DNA from: JAEUMD01 sp050250815
Lineage (GTDB): Bacteria; Pseudomonadota; Alphaproteobacteria; Rhizobiales; Hyphomicrobiaceae
DNA: 62,394 bases
Assembly (NCBI GenBank): GCA_050250815.1
Contig: JBFWNY010000023.1
Coordinates: forward strand, 1-62,394
Direction of reading: 5' to 3'
In this document: positions 42,496 to 52,228 of the stretch, piece by piece
Numbering within the stretch: position 1 is the stretch's first letter
How the letters are laid out: every line of letters begins with the position of its first letter
Translations under genes and position numbers: made by a program
Notes under the pieces: generated by a model
Told to the model about the DNA's origin: nothing
Seen by the model: the letters and a program-made list of their open reading frames with translations, nothing else
Database searches by the model: none

Positions 42496-44952
42496 ATGTC
42501 GACCACAAAGCGGCCGCGGTCCTTGCGGCACGGCACGACTACGTCTGCACCAAGCCTTTCGCGCTTCGAGCGATCGAGCGTCAGCGCCGTCGCCGTTGCT
42601 TGCATCATGGCGAATAGCGGCATCCCGGCATTCGCGCAATCGGCCGATTCCGCTATGGCCCAGCAAGGCCAGACGCAACTGCCGAAGCTGACCGTAGAGA
42701 CGACGGTCAGCAAGAAGAAGAAGTACTCTAAGCCGAAGGTTGCAAAGAAGAAGCCGGCTTCGATTGCGGCACCGGCGCAACCGGAACCACTGGTCGAGGA
42801 CGCTGCTTCTAAGGCTGCGGTGTCGGGTCCAGCATCGCCCGGCGGCAATCCTTATGCAGATCCGCAGGCGCCCTACAAGGTCGACAGTTCGGCCAATGCA
42901 AAACTGACCGAACCGATCGTCGATACTCCGCGCACGGTGACGACGGTGCCGAAGGAAGTGCTCCTGGACAAGCAGGCGACTTCAATTCGCGAGCTGACCC
43001 GCACGACGCCCGGTATTTCACTCGGCTTCGGAGAGGGCGGCAGCGTCTTCGGCGATAATATTTTCATCCGCGGGTTCAACGCCAACAATGACGCCTATAT
43101 CGACGGTGTGCGCGACTCTGGCACGACGTCGCGCGAGACGTTCATGACCGAACAGGTCGAGATCCTCAAGGGACCGAGTTCGACGATCGGCGGTCGTGGC
43201 ACGACCGGCGGCGCCCTCAACATCGTTACAAAAAAACCGCAGGACGAAAACTTCGCGATCGGTGCACTGACGCTGGGAACCGATAGCACCGTTCGGACGA
43301 CGCTCGATGTCAACTATGCGGTCGACCCGACGTTTGCAGTCCGCATGAACGGCATGTGGCAGGAAGCCGATGTCGCCGGGCGCGATGTCGTATTCGATGA
43401 TCGATGGGGTGGGGCTGTCTCGGCGCAGTGGAAGCCAACGCACTGGTTCAAGCTGGTGGCGGACTACTACCACATCAATCTGGACCAGATGTCGGATTGG
43501 GGCGTGCCCTACGCCAACACGGTAAATGGCGTGGAGTATAATGCGCCTTGGCCAGAGTTCGGCGTCAGCCGCGACAACTGGTACGGCATCGCTGCACGCG
43601 ACTTCCAGAAAGGCGAGCAGGATATCGGCACGCTCACAAACGAGATCGAGTTCTCGCCGGGCATCAAGCTCACCAACAAGCTTCGCAAGAGCCGGACCTT
43701 CAGCGACTATATCGTCAGCGCGCCGGGGGGAACGAATACGAGCGATCCCGATCCCGCCAATTGGACCGTCGGATCATCGGTGAAATCGAATTACCAGACC
43801 AACGACATCCTCGCCTGGCAGAGCGATTTGCAATCGGAGTTTAGGACAGGCTGGTTGAAGCATACACTCGTCTTCGGCTTCGAACTCAGTCGTGAGGAAG
43901 TCGCGCGGCAGGGCTACCAGAACCTCGACACGGAAAGCTTCCAGACCAGCGGCATAACGAGCTGTGTCTTCAATCTTTGGAACCCGTCGTCGACGGACAC
44001 GACAGGCTGCTGGGGGCCCAATGATGTTGCGGTTCTCTCCGGGAATGTGACCAACACGCAGATTGATACGCGAAGCGTCTACATTCTCGACACGATCAAG
44101 CTCTCCGAACAACTGCGCATCAGCGGCGGCGTTCGAATTGACGACTACGACGTCTCACGCAGCAGCAACAACGCCGACCTCAGCCGCTCGGACACTATGT
44201 TCAACTGGAACGCCAGCATCGTCTACAAGCCGGCTCCGAACGGCAGCTTGTATGCTTCCATTGCGACGTCAACCAATCCAATGGGGCAGGAAATCGAGGG
44301 CGGAGGCGGGTTCTATGGCGGACTCGACACGAACGGCGCACTCCTCGACCCCGAGGAAAACACCGCTTACGAAATCGGCACCAAGTGGGAGTTCTTCGAT
44401 CGCAATCTGCTGGTTACAGCGGCTCTGTTTCAGATCAGCAAGGATAAGGCCCGCGAAGATACAGGTGGTGGGGGCCAACCGCAGGTCACCGATGACACCG
44501 GCAAGTACCGCGTGCGCGGCGTAGAGTTCGGATTTGCCGGCAATGTGACGGAGGCATTCTCTCTCTACGGAGGCGCAGTGTTCATGGACAGCGAGATCCA
44601 GGAATCAGTCAACGCGAACAGCATTGGTGAGAAGCTCGCGAACTTCGCACACACTTCGTTCAACCTGCTCGCCAAGTACAAGCTGACCGATAAGCTGACG
44701 GTGGGCGGACAATCAACATATCAGGGACCGATTCATCTCGGCTCACTCGCCGCCAACGGCCGCGAGTTACCCGATACATGGCGCTTCGACCTTTTGGCTG
44801 AGTACGCCATCACACGCAATGTCGATCTGCAGCTCAACTTCAACAACATATTCGACGAAGTGATCTACGACGCGGGTTACCGTTCGGGATCTCCGTTCGT
44901 CTACATCGCCCCCGGGAGGGCCGGCTACGCAACATTGCGGGTCAGGTACTGA
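42496..44952 (+). CDS. TonB-dependent siderophore receptor (Fiu/catecholate type)
   Basis: The product has 818 residues. ATG 42496 follows GAGGGGGG. A signal peptide ends near AVACIMANSGIPAFAQS. A TonB-box-like LPKLTVETTV comes next, then a Lys-rich stretch (SKKKKYSKPKVAKKK) and an Ala/Pro linker to the plug (ELTRTTPGISLGFGEGG, IFIRGFNANNDAYIDGVRDS, QVEILKGPSSTIGGRG, GALNIVTKKP). The 22-strand barrel follows and ends in ATLRVRY. It should import an Fe(III)-siderophore across the outer membrane. A PiuC-like dioxygenase downstream supports the Fiu/PiuA subgroup. The actual ligand is not known. Confidence 0.92.
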   Translation: MSTTKRPRSLRHGTTTSAPSLSRFERSSVSAVAVACIMANSGIPAFAQSADSAMAQQGQTQLPKLTVETTVSKKKKYSKPKVAKKKPASIAAPAQPEPLVEDAASKAAVSGPASPGGNPYADPQAPYKVDSSANAKLTEPIVDTPRTVTTVPKEVLLDKQATSIRELTRTTPGISLGFGEGGSVFGDNIFIRGFNANNDAYIDGVRDSGTTSRETFMTEQVEILKGPSSTIGGRGTTGGALNIVTKKPQDENFAIGALTLGTDSTVRTTLDVNYAVDPTFAVRMNGMWQEADVAGRDVVFDDRWGGAVSAQWKPTHWFKLVADYYHINLDQMSDWGVPYANTVNGVEYNAPWPEFGVSRDNWYGIAARDFQKGEQDIGTLTNEIEFSPGIKLTNKLRKSRTFSDYIVSAPGGTNTSDPDPANWTVGSSVKSNYQTNDILAWQSDLQSEFRTGWLKHTLVFGFELSREEVARQGYQNLDTESFQTSGITSCVFNLWNPSSTDTTGCWGPNDVAVLSGNVTNTQIDTRSVYILDTIKLSEQLRISGGVRIDDYDVSRSSNNADLSRSDTMFNWNASIVYKPAPNGSLYASIATSTNPMGQEIEGGGGFYGGLDTNGALLDPEENTAYEIGTKWEFFDRNLLVTAALFQISKDKAREDTGGGGQPQVTDDTGKYRVRGVEFGFAGNVTEAFSLYGGAVFMDSEIQESVNANSIGEKLANFAHTSFNLLAKYKLTDKLTVGGQSTYQGPIHLGSLAANGRELPDTWRFDLLAEYAITRNVDLQLNFNNIFDEVIYDAGYRSGSPFVYIAPGRAGYATLRVRY

Positions 44953-45062
44953 TGCAACCAAGCTCCAGACGATCTCTATTCGTGATCGTCTATCCGAACC
45001 TGCAAGCGGATCACTAGCCCCGCTTGCGGGTTCGTTCCGTGTACAAGGACGCGAACAACGAC

Positions 45063-45746
45063 ATGCTGATCTGCATCCCCGAAGTGCTGACAAAGGCCGA
45101 AGTCGGCGAGTTTCGCGCGCTCCTAGACGCTGCCAAATGGGAAAGCGGCTCAAAGACAGCAGGTGCTCAGGCGGCTGTGGTGAAAAAGAACAGGCAACTT
45201 CCGCAATCCGCTCCCGTCGCGCAGCAATTGGGCGAGCGTATCCTTGGTGCGCTGTCGCGAACACCGCTTTTCATGTCTGCGGCGCTGCCATTGAAGATTC
45301 TGCCGCCCATGTTCAACCGGTACGAAGGAGGCGAAAGCTTCGGCATCCATGTCGACAATGCGATCCGCGTCGTTCCGGGCACGCCCGTCCGCATCCGCAC
45401 GGACCTTTCCTGCACGCTATTCCTTAGCGAGCCCGAGGACTACGACGGCGGTGAACTCATCGTTGAAGATCACTATGGCGCTCAGGAGGTCAAGTTACCG
45501 GCCGGCCACCTCGTAGTTTATCCATCGACCAGCCTGCACAAGGTCGAACCCGTCATGCGCGGCGAGCGCACCGCTTCGTTCTTCTGGTTACAAAGCATGA
45601 TCCGCTCGGATCAGAACCGCTCGCTTTTATTCGAGCTCGACCAGACGATCCAGGACATCGCAGCGCAGAACGGCACAGACGATCCGTGCGCCGTGCGGCT
45701 GACCGGCATCTATCACAACTTGATCCGCACGTGGGCGGACACCTGA
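45063..45746 (+). CDS. PiuC-type Fe(II)/2-oxoglutarate-dependent dioxygenase (PKHD hydroxylase)
   Basis: The product has 227 residues. It starts MLICIPEVLTKAEV, as in the YbiX/PiuC family. The iron ligands are His and Asp in FGIHVDNAIR and His in YPSTSLHKVEPV, and the 2-oxoglutarate Arg is in GERTASFFW. ALPLKILPPMFNRYEGGESF is a family landmark. In other bacteria such genes neighbour Fiu/PiuA receptors. Their substrate is not established, but modification of an imported siderophore is the usual suggestion. It lies 110 bp after the receptor gene. Confidence 0.92.
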   Translation: MLICIPEVLTKAEVGEFRALLDAAKWESGSKTAGAQAAVVKKNRQLPQSAPVAQQLGERILGALSRTPLFMSAALPLKILPPMFNRYEGGESFGIHVDNAIRVVPGTPVRIRTDLSCTLFLSEPEDYDGGELIVEDHYGAQEVKLPAGHLVVYPSTSLHKVEPVMRGERTASFFWLQSMIRSDQNRSLLFELDQTIQDIAAQNGTDDPCAVRLTGIYHNLIRTWADT

Positions 45747-45778
45747 ATGACGGCAAAGACCCAGGCGGGATGGACAAC

Positions 45779-46801
45779 ATGAGACTGCAAAAAGTAGCAG
45801 CTGGAGTTTGCTGCGAGGCCAAGCGAAAATTGGTCATCCTGGCCCTTGCCGCAACAATGGCCGGGGGAGCGTCAGCTTGGGCGCAGGCGCAGCCACCAGC
45901 CGCAACTGATGTGTCAACCGCGGCCGGCGCTTCATCAAATGACCAGTCCCAAATCTCGCCAGAGCCTGCCGCCACCTCAAGTTCCATCGCGCAGCCGGAG
46001 CCATCTGTTGCATCCCCTACTCACGCACCAGCCGAACAAGCAGCAACTGCGGTAATGCCAAGCGATACGACGGCACCGCGCGGCGTACCACGCGATCATT
46101 TGCCCGACAGCCTTTCTCCTTGGGGCATGTTTCTGGCCGCGGACATTGTCGTCAAGGCGGTCATGATTTCGCTCGCAATCGCATCTGTCCTGGTTTGGAC
46201 GGCATGGCTCGGCAAGCTGGTGCAGCTCGCATTCGCCCATCGCACGGTGCGAAACCGGATGTCGTCGATCGACCAGCAATCGTCAATATCGGCTGCTGCT
46301 GGTCTCGTCGCTAGCGCTCGAGATCCGGTTGCATCAATGGTTCGCGAAGCCATGCGCGAGTTGGAACTCTCCGAACAGGGCGCACTGAGCGTCGACGGCA
46401 TCAAGGAACGCGTCGCATCACGTCTCGGACGCATCGAGGCAGCGGCGGGACGAATGATGAACGCCGGGACTGGCTTGCTCGCGACCGTTGGGGGCACGGC
46501 ACCCTTCATTGGACTGTTGGGTACCGTATGGGGGATCATGAACAGTTTCATCGGCATTTCCAAGGCGCAGACAACCAACCTGGCGGTCGTTGCTCCGGGC
46601 ATTGCCGAAGCGCTAATGGCCACCGCCATTGGCTTGGTCGCGGCAATTCCCGCCGTCATCTTCTACAATCAGCTCGCGCGCACGGTCTCCGGATATAAGG
46701 CGGCTCTAGCAGACGCAGCGTCCGTTGTTGAGCGGCACGTTTCCCGGGATCTCGACCGGCAACGTCACGCGCGCACCTATCACTTCAAAGCCGCGGGGTA
46801 G
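45779..46801 (+). CDS. exbB: ExbB, TonB-system proton channel subunit
   Basis: The product has 340 residues, long for ExbB because of an N-terminal signal-like segment and a Pro/Ser/Ala-rich periplasmic region (to about residue 110). The MotA/TolQ/ExbB core then has three membrane helices: AADIVVKAVMISLAIASVLV, GGTAPFIGLLGTVWGIMNSF and ALMATAIGLVAAIPAVIFYN. The ATG at 45779 is preferred; 45770 is possible. With ExbD it uses proton flow to energise TonB. It starts 32 bp after the dioxygenase gene. Confidence 0.93.
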   Translation: MRLQKVAAGVCCEAKRKLVILALAATMAGGASAWAQAQPPAATDVSTAAGASSNDQSQISPEPAATSSSIAQPEPSVASPTHAPAEQAATAVMPSDTTAPRGVPRDHLPDSLSPWGMFLAADIVVKAVMISLAIASVLVWTAWLGKLVQLAFAHRTVRNRMSSIDQQSSISAAAGLVASARDPVASMVREAMRELELSEQGALSVDGIKERVASRLGRIEAAAGRMMNAGTGLLATVGGTAPFIGLLGTVWGIMNSFIGISKAQTTNLAVVAPGIAEALMATAIGLVAAIPAVIFYNQLARTVSGYKAALADAASVVERHVSRDLDRQRHARTYHFKAAG

Positions 46802-46806
46802 GCATC

Positions 46807-47262
46807 ATGGCCGGACGCCTGTCGCGCGACGACGACGAACTCGTGGAAACACATGAGATCAACATCACGCCGTTCATCGACGTGATGCTGGTGCTGCTGA
46901 TCATCTTCATGGTTGCCGCGCCGCTTTCCACAGTCGACGTACCAGTCGAGCTTCCGGTCGCTGTTGCCAAGCCGCAACCGCGACCCGAAAAGCCCGTCTA
47001 CGTGACCGTGAGGGCCGACCTCACAATTGCAATTGGCGAAGATGCGTTGCCCGAATCTGATCTCGCTCAGGGGCTGGACATGGCAACACGCATCCGCCGC
47101 GATACGCGGATCTATGTGCGGGCCGACAAGTCGGTGCCCTATGGCGCGCTCATGAATGTGCTCAACAAGCTCAGGCTCGGCGGCTATCTCAAGGTCGGCC
47201 TGATCGGGCTGGAGGGCAATGGCGATATACCGGCCGCACCCAAGGGCCAGCCACTTCAATGA
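46807..47262 (+). CDS. exbD: ExbD, TonB-system proton channel subunit
   Basis: The product has 151 residues. The single membrane helix INITPFIDVMLVLLIIFMV contains the essential Asp. The periplasmic domain (VYVTVRADLTIAIGEDALPE, RIYVRADKSVPYGALMNVLN) is typical. It starts 5 bp after exbB, and its stop overlaps the tonB start by four bases, so the three are translationally linked. Confidence 0.96.
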   Translation: MAGRLSRDDDELVETHEINITPFIDVMLVLLIIFMVAAPLSTVDVPVELPVAVAKPQPRPEKPVYVTVRADLTIAIGEDALPESDLAQGLDMATRIRRDTRIYVRADKSVPYGALMNVLNKLRLGGYLKVGLIGLEGNGDIPAAPKGQPLQ

Positions 47263-48077
47263 TCCACGTTTTCGAGACAAGGTTTGCGCGATATCGCCGG
47301 TGGACACTCGCGTTTACCGCCGGTCTGCTCGTGCACATGGGCGGCATTCTCGCGGCACTGCATCAACCCGTCGAAGAGGAGACGGACGAGAACATAGCCG
47401 GCCCTATCGCCATCGAGCTTGCACCAGTCCCCGTCTCGCCACCGGCAGACGATCTCGACCTTCCCGTTGGTCCACGCGCCGAGGAAACGGCATCGTCCAC
47501 GGCGACGCCTGTCACGGCGGAAACGGCGAAGGAAGAAGAAGCGCCCAATCTCACGACGACACCCTACGAGCCCGATGACCCGGACCTGAAGTTCTCCAAG
47601 CAGGTTCTCAAGAAAGAGGATGCCGAGGAGACACCAAATGACGACAAGACAACCGAAAAGGTTGAAGCGCAGCAGGCCGCAAACGCGGCCCCGGTAACCG
47701 ATACGACGGCACCACCGCCCTCTCCCGCGCCGCCGGCACCGGCAGCGGCAGCGCCGCAAGCAGGACTCGATCGATCGTTGCGTATTGCCATCGAGCAATG
47801 GCAGCGCAAAGTGGTCGTGCATCTGAACAAGTACAAGCGCTACCCGCCGGAGGCGCGGGCTGCTCGCAAAGAGGGCGACGTGACGATCAACTTTACGATG
47901 GATCGATACGGTCGGATCGTAGCCAACGCCATACGCTCGAGTTCGGGAGAAGCCAGTCTGGATCGTGCGGCTTTGGCGATGCTGGAGCGCGCAGGACCAC
48001 TGCCGGCTCCGCCCAGAGAGATGGCCGACGACACTTTTGAACTGACCCTTCCGGTCGAGTATCGAGTAAAGAGATGA
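47259..48077 (+). CDS. tonB: energy transducer TonB
   Basis: The product has 272 residues. An N-terminal membrane anchor (WTLAFTAGLLVHMGGILAAL) is followed by a Pro/Glu/Lys/Thr-rich spacer that crosses the periplasm, and a C-terminal domain from about 180. There RYPPEARAARKEGDVTINFT and GRIVANAIRSSSGEASLDRA are the TonB signature. It transmits the energy of ExbBD to the receptor. Its ATGA start overlaps exbD, and its end overlaps the oxidase gene in the same way. Confidence 0.95.
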   Translation: MIHVFETRFARYRRWTLAFTAGLLVHMGGILAALHQPVEEETDENIAGPIAIELAPVPVSPPADDLDLPVGPRAEETASSTATPVTAETAKEEEAPNLTTTPYEPDDPDLKFSKQVLKKEDAEETPNDDKTTEKVEAQQAANAAPVTDTTAPPPSPAPPAPAAAAPQAGLDRSLRIAIEQWQRKVVVHLNKYKRYPPEARAARKEGDVTINFTMDRYGRIVANAIRSSSGEASLDRAALAMLERAGPLPAPPREMADDTFELTLPVEYRVKR

Positions 48078-49198
48078 GTGCAAGCATGTCGGATGGCCGT
48101 ACGTGCATCCCTGTCTCGCTGGATGACTACGAACGCCTGGCCGAACGCGCACTCGACGAAAACGCCTGGGCCTATATTTCGGGTGGTAGCGGCGACGAAG
48201 TCTCCTTGCATTGGAATAGGAGCGCCTTCAACGACTACGCCATCATGCCGCGCGTACTGGTCAAATCGCCATCGCCAACCACGTCCGTTGCATTGTTGGA
48301 CCGGACCCTTGCTCACCCATTGATTGTCGCACCGCTCGCATACCAGAAACTCGCCCATCCTGCTGGAGAGCATGCGACAGCAGCGGCAGCGGCTGCGCAG
48401 GACGCATTGATGGTGCTGAGCACATTGTCGTCAACATCCATCGAAGATGTCGCCCGGGTCGAAGGCCGGGCATGCTGCTGGTTCCAGCTCTACTTCCAGG
48501 AGCACCGGGAAGATACGCTGAAGCTGGTTCGACGCGCGGAAGATGCGGGGTACGAAGCGATTGTCGTTACCGTCGATGCGACTTTGTCAGGCGTGCGCAA
48601 CAAGGAACAACGTATCGGCTTCCAGTTGCCGGAGACCGTCCGCGCCGTCAATCTCTCGCCACCGCGAGCGGCTCAAGTCGCAGACCACGCGACGAACAAT
48701 CAAAGCAACGTCTTCCGCGAGTTCATGCGGATCGCGCCAACGTGGCAGGATGTCGAATGGTTGGCAGAAGCTACGAGGCTGGCGGTGATAGTAAAAGGGG
48801 TCGCCGCGCCGGCGGATGCGGATATCGCGATCGAAAGTGGCGCCAGTGCAATCATTGTGTCCAACCATGGCGGACGCGTTCTGGATACGGTTCCCGCAAG
48901 CCTCCATCTGTTGCCGCCCGTCATAGAGAAAGTCCGTCGACGCGTTCCGGTACTGATGGACGGCGGGATTCGGCGCGGCACGGATGTCTTCAAATGCCTG
49001 GCACTTGGCGCTGGCGCGGTACTGATCGGCCGGCCCATACTGTATGGACTGGCGGTGGGCGGGGCGCGGGGCGTTTCGCACGTTCTGCGCATTCTCCGAG
49101 ACGAACTGGAAATCGCGATGGTGCTGTCGGGATGCATGAGCATTGAGGACATCAGTGCGGCTCGCCTGGCGCGTCCTGGCGTCATCGCGTTAGGATGA
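48074..49198 (+). CDS. FMN-dependent alpha-hydroxy-acid oxidase/dehydrogenase
   Basis: The product is a 374-residue TIM-barrel flavoprotein of the glycolate oxidase/lactate dehydrogenase family. AYISGGSGDEVSLHWN and ALMVLSTLSSTSIEDVA shape the FMN pocket. The catalytic His is in SNHGGRVLDTVPAS, and LMDGGIRRGTDVFKCLALGA holds the FMN phosphate. Membrane targeting of LldD is not evident, so it may be a soluble oxidase. The ATGA overlap with tonB makes it part of the iron-uptake operon, which is unusual. The substrate is not known; lactate, glycolate, mandelate or an alpha-hydroxycarboxylate of a siderophore are options. Confidence 0.92.
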   Translation: MSASMSDGRTCIPVSLDDYERLAERALDENAWAYISGGSGDEVSLHWNRSAFNDYAIMPRVLVKSPSPTTSVALLDRTLAHPLIVAPLAYQKLAHPAGEHATAAAAAAQDALMVLSTLSSTSIEDVARVEGRACCWFQLYFQEHREDTLKLVRRAEDAGYEAIVVTVDATLSGVRNKEQRIGFQLPETVRAVNLSPPRAAQVADHATNNQSNVFREFMRIAPTWQDVEWLAEATRLAVIVKGVAAPADADIAIESGASAIIVSNHGGRVLDTVPASLHLLPPVIEKVRRRVPVLMDGGIRRGTDVFKCLALGAGAVLIGRPILYGLAVGGARGVSHVLRILRDELEIAMVLSGCMSIEDISAARLARPGVIALG

Positions 49199-49511
49199 GA
49201 CGTCCGCGTGATGTCACACGCAAGATGTATCTCTTGCCGTCGTGGACGAGCACCACTTCCCGAGCGCCTGCCAAGAGATCACCAATATCAATCCGTCTTG
49301 GCGGATGTTCCCCAGCAGCGCTCTCGTTCATCTGGATACATTGCTCCGATTGCAACCACGGAGCCTAACCGGACGAACAGCCAAGGAGCGGGGACCTTGG
49401 CCATTCGTCCGGCACGTGCTGCTGGTCGGTTCCCTCGCCGTCCGCGCAGCCACCCCCGAAGAAAGGAGTATCTTTCTTTATTTTTTTCGTCAAGTTTGAT
49501 GATGAACCTGA
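49199..49511. other. region downstream of the operon
   Basis: 313 bp without a supported gene. A purine- then T-rich stretch near 49463-49490 (GAAAGGAGTATCTTTC, then a T7 run) contains the short inverted repeat GAAAG/CTTTC and could act as a weak plus-strand terminator for the operon. Confidence 0.35.
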
Positions 49512-49739
49512 TCTGCTTCCACCAAACGCGCCGAAGAGGCGAAGCGCTTGCTCGAGAGCGGCGAGCTTTCGGCGGAGGAGATCGGCGCGTCAGTCGGATA
49601 CGAGAATCCGGCCTTCTTCCGGCGCCTGTTCAAGCGATCGACCGGCCTCACATCGGGAGCCTATCGACGGATGTTCAAACCGATGGCAACCGCTGCCGTC
49701 AACGACGGTAACACGCGAATCTCCGATCTCCGACGGTGA
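49512..49739 (+). pseudogene. C-terminal remnant of an AraC/GlxA-family regulator
   Basis: Translation from 49512 gives TKRAEEAKRLLESGELSAEE, GASVGYENPAFFRRLFKRST and GLTSGAYRRMF. This is the second helix-turn-helix of GlxA-like AraC regulators, ending at its natural C-terminus. An in-frame TGA lies directly upstream at 49509-49511, and no amidotransferase-like or first-HTH portion is visible before it. So only about the last 75 residues of a roughly 320-residue protein remain. The fragment is convergent with the truncated oxidoreductase gene, 1 bp apart. Confidence 0.75.
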
Positions 49740-49740
49740 G

Positions 49741-50772
49741 CTAGTTGCGCCGTCCTGCGTCGTGCCTGGCACGCGTCAGCCGGTCGACGAGGTAGCTGAT
49801 CGACTGATAGGGCCGGCCCGAGTGCTCCGTAAGCCCGATCTCGCAGGTCCGGCTCGTCGAGTATCCGCGATCGCAGGATTCGGGCAAAGCGCTCTTTAAA
49901 TGCCTGAGTGCGCTTGCGTTGAGCTCGGGCACGTTGAAGCCCTTGTCGCCGGCAAATCCGCAGCACTGGATGTCGGCTGGAACCACAACCTGATCGGTGA
50001 AGCGCGCCGCGATCCTCTGCATCGCCTGCTCCAGTCCCATCCGCCGTCCGCTACACGTCGTATGAATTGCAATGGCGTCGTCGGAGCGCTGTGTCTCGAC
50101 ACGGTCCAGAACCAGCGCCTCGATCGCCTCGACGAGATCGTAGACCTTCAACCCCGCGCCGACGGCAACCTGCTTGGCACGGAGGGCGCAGGGGCTGGTA
50201 TCGAAGACAATGGCATCGCGACCCTCGTGGCTCGCCTTGCGGAGAGCCGCGGCAAGCTCATCGAGCTTGGCCTTCCCGACATCGATGAAGCCCTTCGAGT
50301 TGAAGGGCATGCCGCAGCACAGACCTTCGAGCGACGCCGGCAGCACCACATCGTAGCCGGCCTTATCGAGGAGGCTGTGCACGATTTCAGGCACGGTTGC
50401 CTGCTCCGGGTCGCTTGGCGCGGGTCCGAAAACGCGCGTCGCGCAGCTCGGGAAATAGACGACTTGCTCGCGGCCTGTCGCAACGTGGCGCGCAGGCGGT
50501 GGTGCGGCCGCCGGCATGGCGACAGGCCAGATCGGAACGGCACCGCCAGACGCTCGATTGAGCGCAGCGAACAGGCGGGACAGGGCATGGTCGCCGATGA
50601 TGCGGCGGGCCATTCCGGCAAAGAACAGGTTGATTCGCACGGCGCTTGCGACGGCTGCGAAGTTGCGCGCTATGCGCCGCGCGAAGAATTGCGCGAAACC
50701 GCCGCGCCGCTGCTCGGCCGGCCGAACGAAGCCGGCCCTCGCCCCATGCCAACGCGGGTGCCGCGCCGGCAC
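49741..50772 (-). pseudogene. 5'-truncated FAD/Fe-S oxidoreductase (D-lactate dehydrogenase/YdiJ-like), C-terminal part
   Basis: The open frame covers 343 residues. FFARRIARNFAAVASAVRIN and the two CCG-type blocks (VYFPSCATRVFG, LEGLCCGMPFNSKGF and QCCGFAGDKGFNVPEL) are the C-terminal part of large D-lactate dehydrogenase-like proteins of about 900-1000 residues. The N-terminal FAD-binding domain and ferredoxin-like clusters are absent, and 50773-51055 shows no such sequence in any minus-strand frame. The first 20 residues look random, so homology begins near 50706. It is therefore a decayed copy, unless the short form is functional. Confidence 0.75.
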
Positions 50773-51055
50773 CCGCGAGCCAGTGGCTCCTCCCCACCAT
50801 CGGCACTTGTTCGCGGCCCACGCGGCTCAATTTTGGGTGCAGCCATGACCGCCCGCCGACCGCCGCTCCCCGACAGCCGACATTTCCGGTCCGACGAGAT
50901 GGGCCAATTGCGTCTGCCCGAGGCAGGAGCATGTTTGTCCCCACCTGACGGTATCGCGGCCGCGTTCTGGATCGATGCCGCAACTGGCCGCTTCACGTGG
51001 TCAACTGCCGCGCCTCGAACTCGTCAGGTTTCGCGCCTTCGTCCCGGTGTAGAAA

Positions 51056-52228
51056 TTACCGTCGGCCATCTGCCAGTTTGACCGATCGCGGGTCGCGGCG
51101 CAGGGCGAGCATGGCAGCGATCCCAACAATTGGTCCGGGCACTAGCAGCAAAAAGGTCCAGCGCCAACCACCGAGGATGTCGGCCACGATCGGGGTCAAC
51201 CAGATCACAAAAATCGTCAGCGCAAATCCAATTCCCATTTGAAGCGCGAGTGACGACCCGACAAGCCTTTGGTCGGCAAGTTCCGAAACGGCTGCCGAGA
51301 ACTGAGCGCTGTCGGCGACGATCGTGAATCCCCAAACGAGCGCGATCATAGCAAACAGCCAGAACGGCCCGTCGAAAGCGAATCCAATTGCCAGGGCTGC
51401 ACTGGCTGAGAGCAACATCATCAACGATGTCGCCAAGCAGCGGCCGATCCGATCAGCGAGCCAACCGCAAAAGATGCAACCGGGCATGCCCATCGCAATG
51501 ACGGCAAAACTCAGAAGTGAGGCGTTCGCGAACTCAAGTCCCTCGGTCTGAGCGGCCGTGCAATAGACCAGGAACCATCCCCACATGGCGTACAGTTCCC
51601 ACATGTGCCCAAAGTAGCCGAAGTTCGCTAGCATCACCGGACGATCACGCAGAACGGCACCTATCTGACCCAGATCGACCGTTGCGCGGGCGAATGCGAA
51701 AGGCCCTTCACGTACGGCGAAGGTAAAGATGCCGGCCGCAATGAGCGCTCCGACCGAACTTGTCATGATAACGATGCGCCAATCGAGCCCCTGCCCGAGC
51801 CCACGGACGAGGTGGGGCATGGCCGAGCCCAGCGTCAGTGCGCCGACCATTACCCCCATGGCAAGCCCGCGCCCTGTGCGAAACCACGTCGCTATGAATT
51901 TCATGGCGGGTGGATAAATGAGTGCCAGCGACGCGCCTGTTGCAAACCGTAACGCTATGGCGATCCAGGCGGACGGGGCCACGAGAAGCAGCGCATTCAG
52001 CACAGCGGCCGCGAGACACGCAACAGTCATTAGCGCGGTGAGCCGCCAAATGTCTGCGAGCGCCAACACGCTGGACGTGAGCGCGCCGACCACGAAGCCC
52101 GCCTGCACCGCGTTCGTCAGCCAGCTTGCTTCAGCGGGGGTAAGGCCAAGCGCCACAATTAATTCCGGCATTATCGCCGTTGCGGAAAACCACGTGGTCA
52201 GCGACAGCACGACGGCAAGTCCGGCCAA
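51056..52228 (-). CDS. MFS transporter (12-helix)
   Basis: The frame encodes 390 residues from TTG 52228. About 11-12 hydrophobic helices are visible, and a major-facilitator motif A occurs in the central loop (GWLADRIGRCLATSL). The hydrophobic sequence continues upstream in frame (residues reading EFPDSARWSALALAG), and a GGGAGG lies there, but that extension contains no ATG, GTG or TTG before a TGA. So either the TTG at 52228 is used, the start codon is non-canonical, or it has been lost. The substrate is unknown; the overall pattern is of the CynX/NarK-like type. Confidence 0.75.
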   Translation of the reverse strand: MAGLAVVLSLTTWFSATAIMPELIVALGLTPAEASWLTNAVQAGFVVGALTSSVLALADIWRLTALMTVACLAAAVLNALLLVAPSAWIAIALRFATGASLALIYPPAMKFIATWFRTGRGLAMGVMVGALTLGSAMPHLVRGLGQGLDWRIVIMTSSVGALIAAGIFTFAVREGPFAFARATVDLGQIGAVLRDRPVMLANFGYFGHMWELYAMWGWFLVYCTAAQTEGLEFANASLLSFAVIAMGMPGCIFCGWLADRIGRCLATSLMMLLSASAALAIGFAFDGPFWLFAMIALVWGFTIVADSAQFSAAVSELADQRLVGSSLALQMGIGFALTIFVIWLTPIVADILGGWRWTFLLLVPGPIVGIAAMLALRRDPRSVKLADGRR

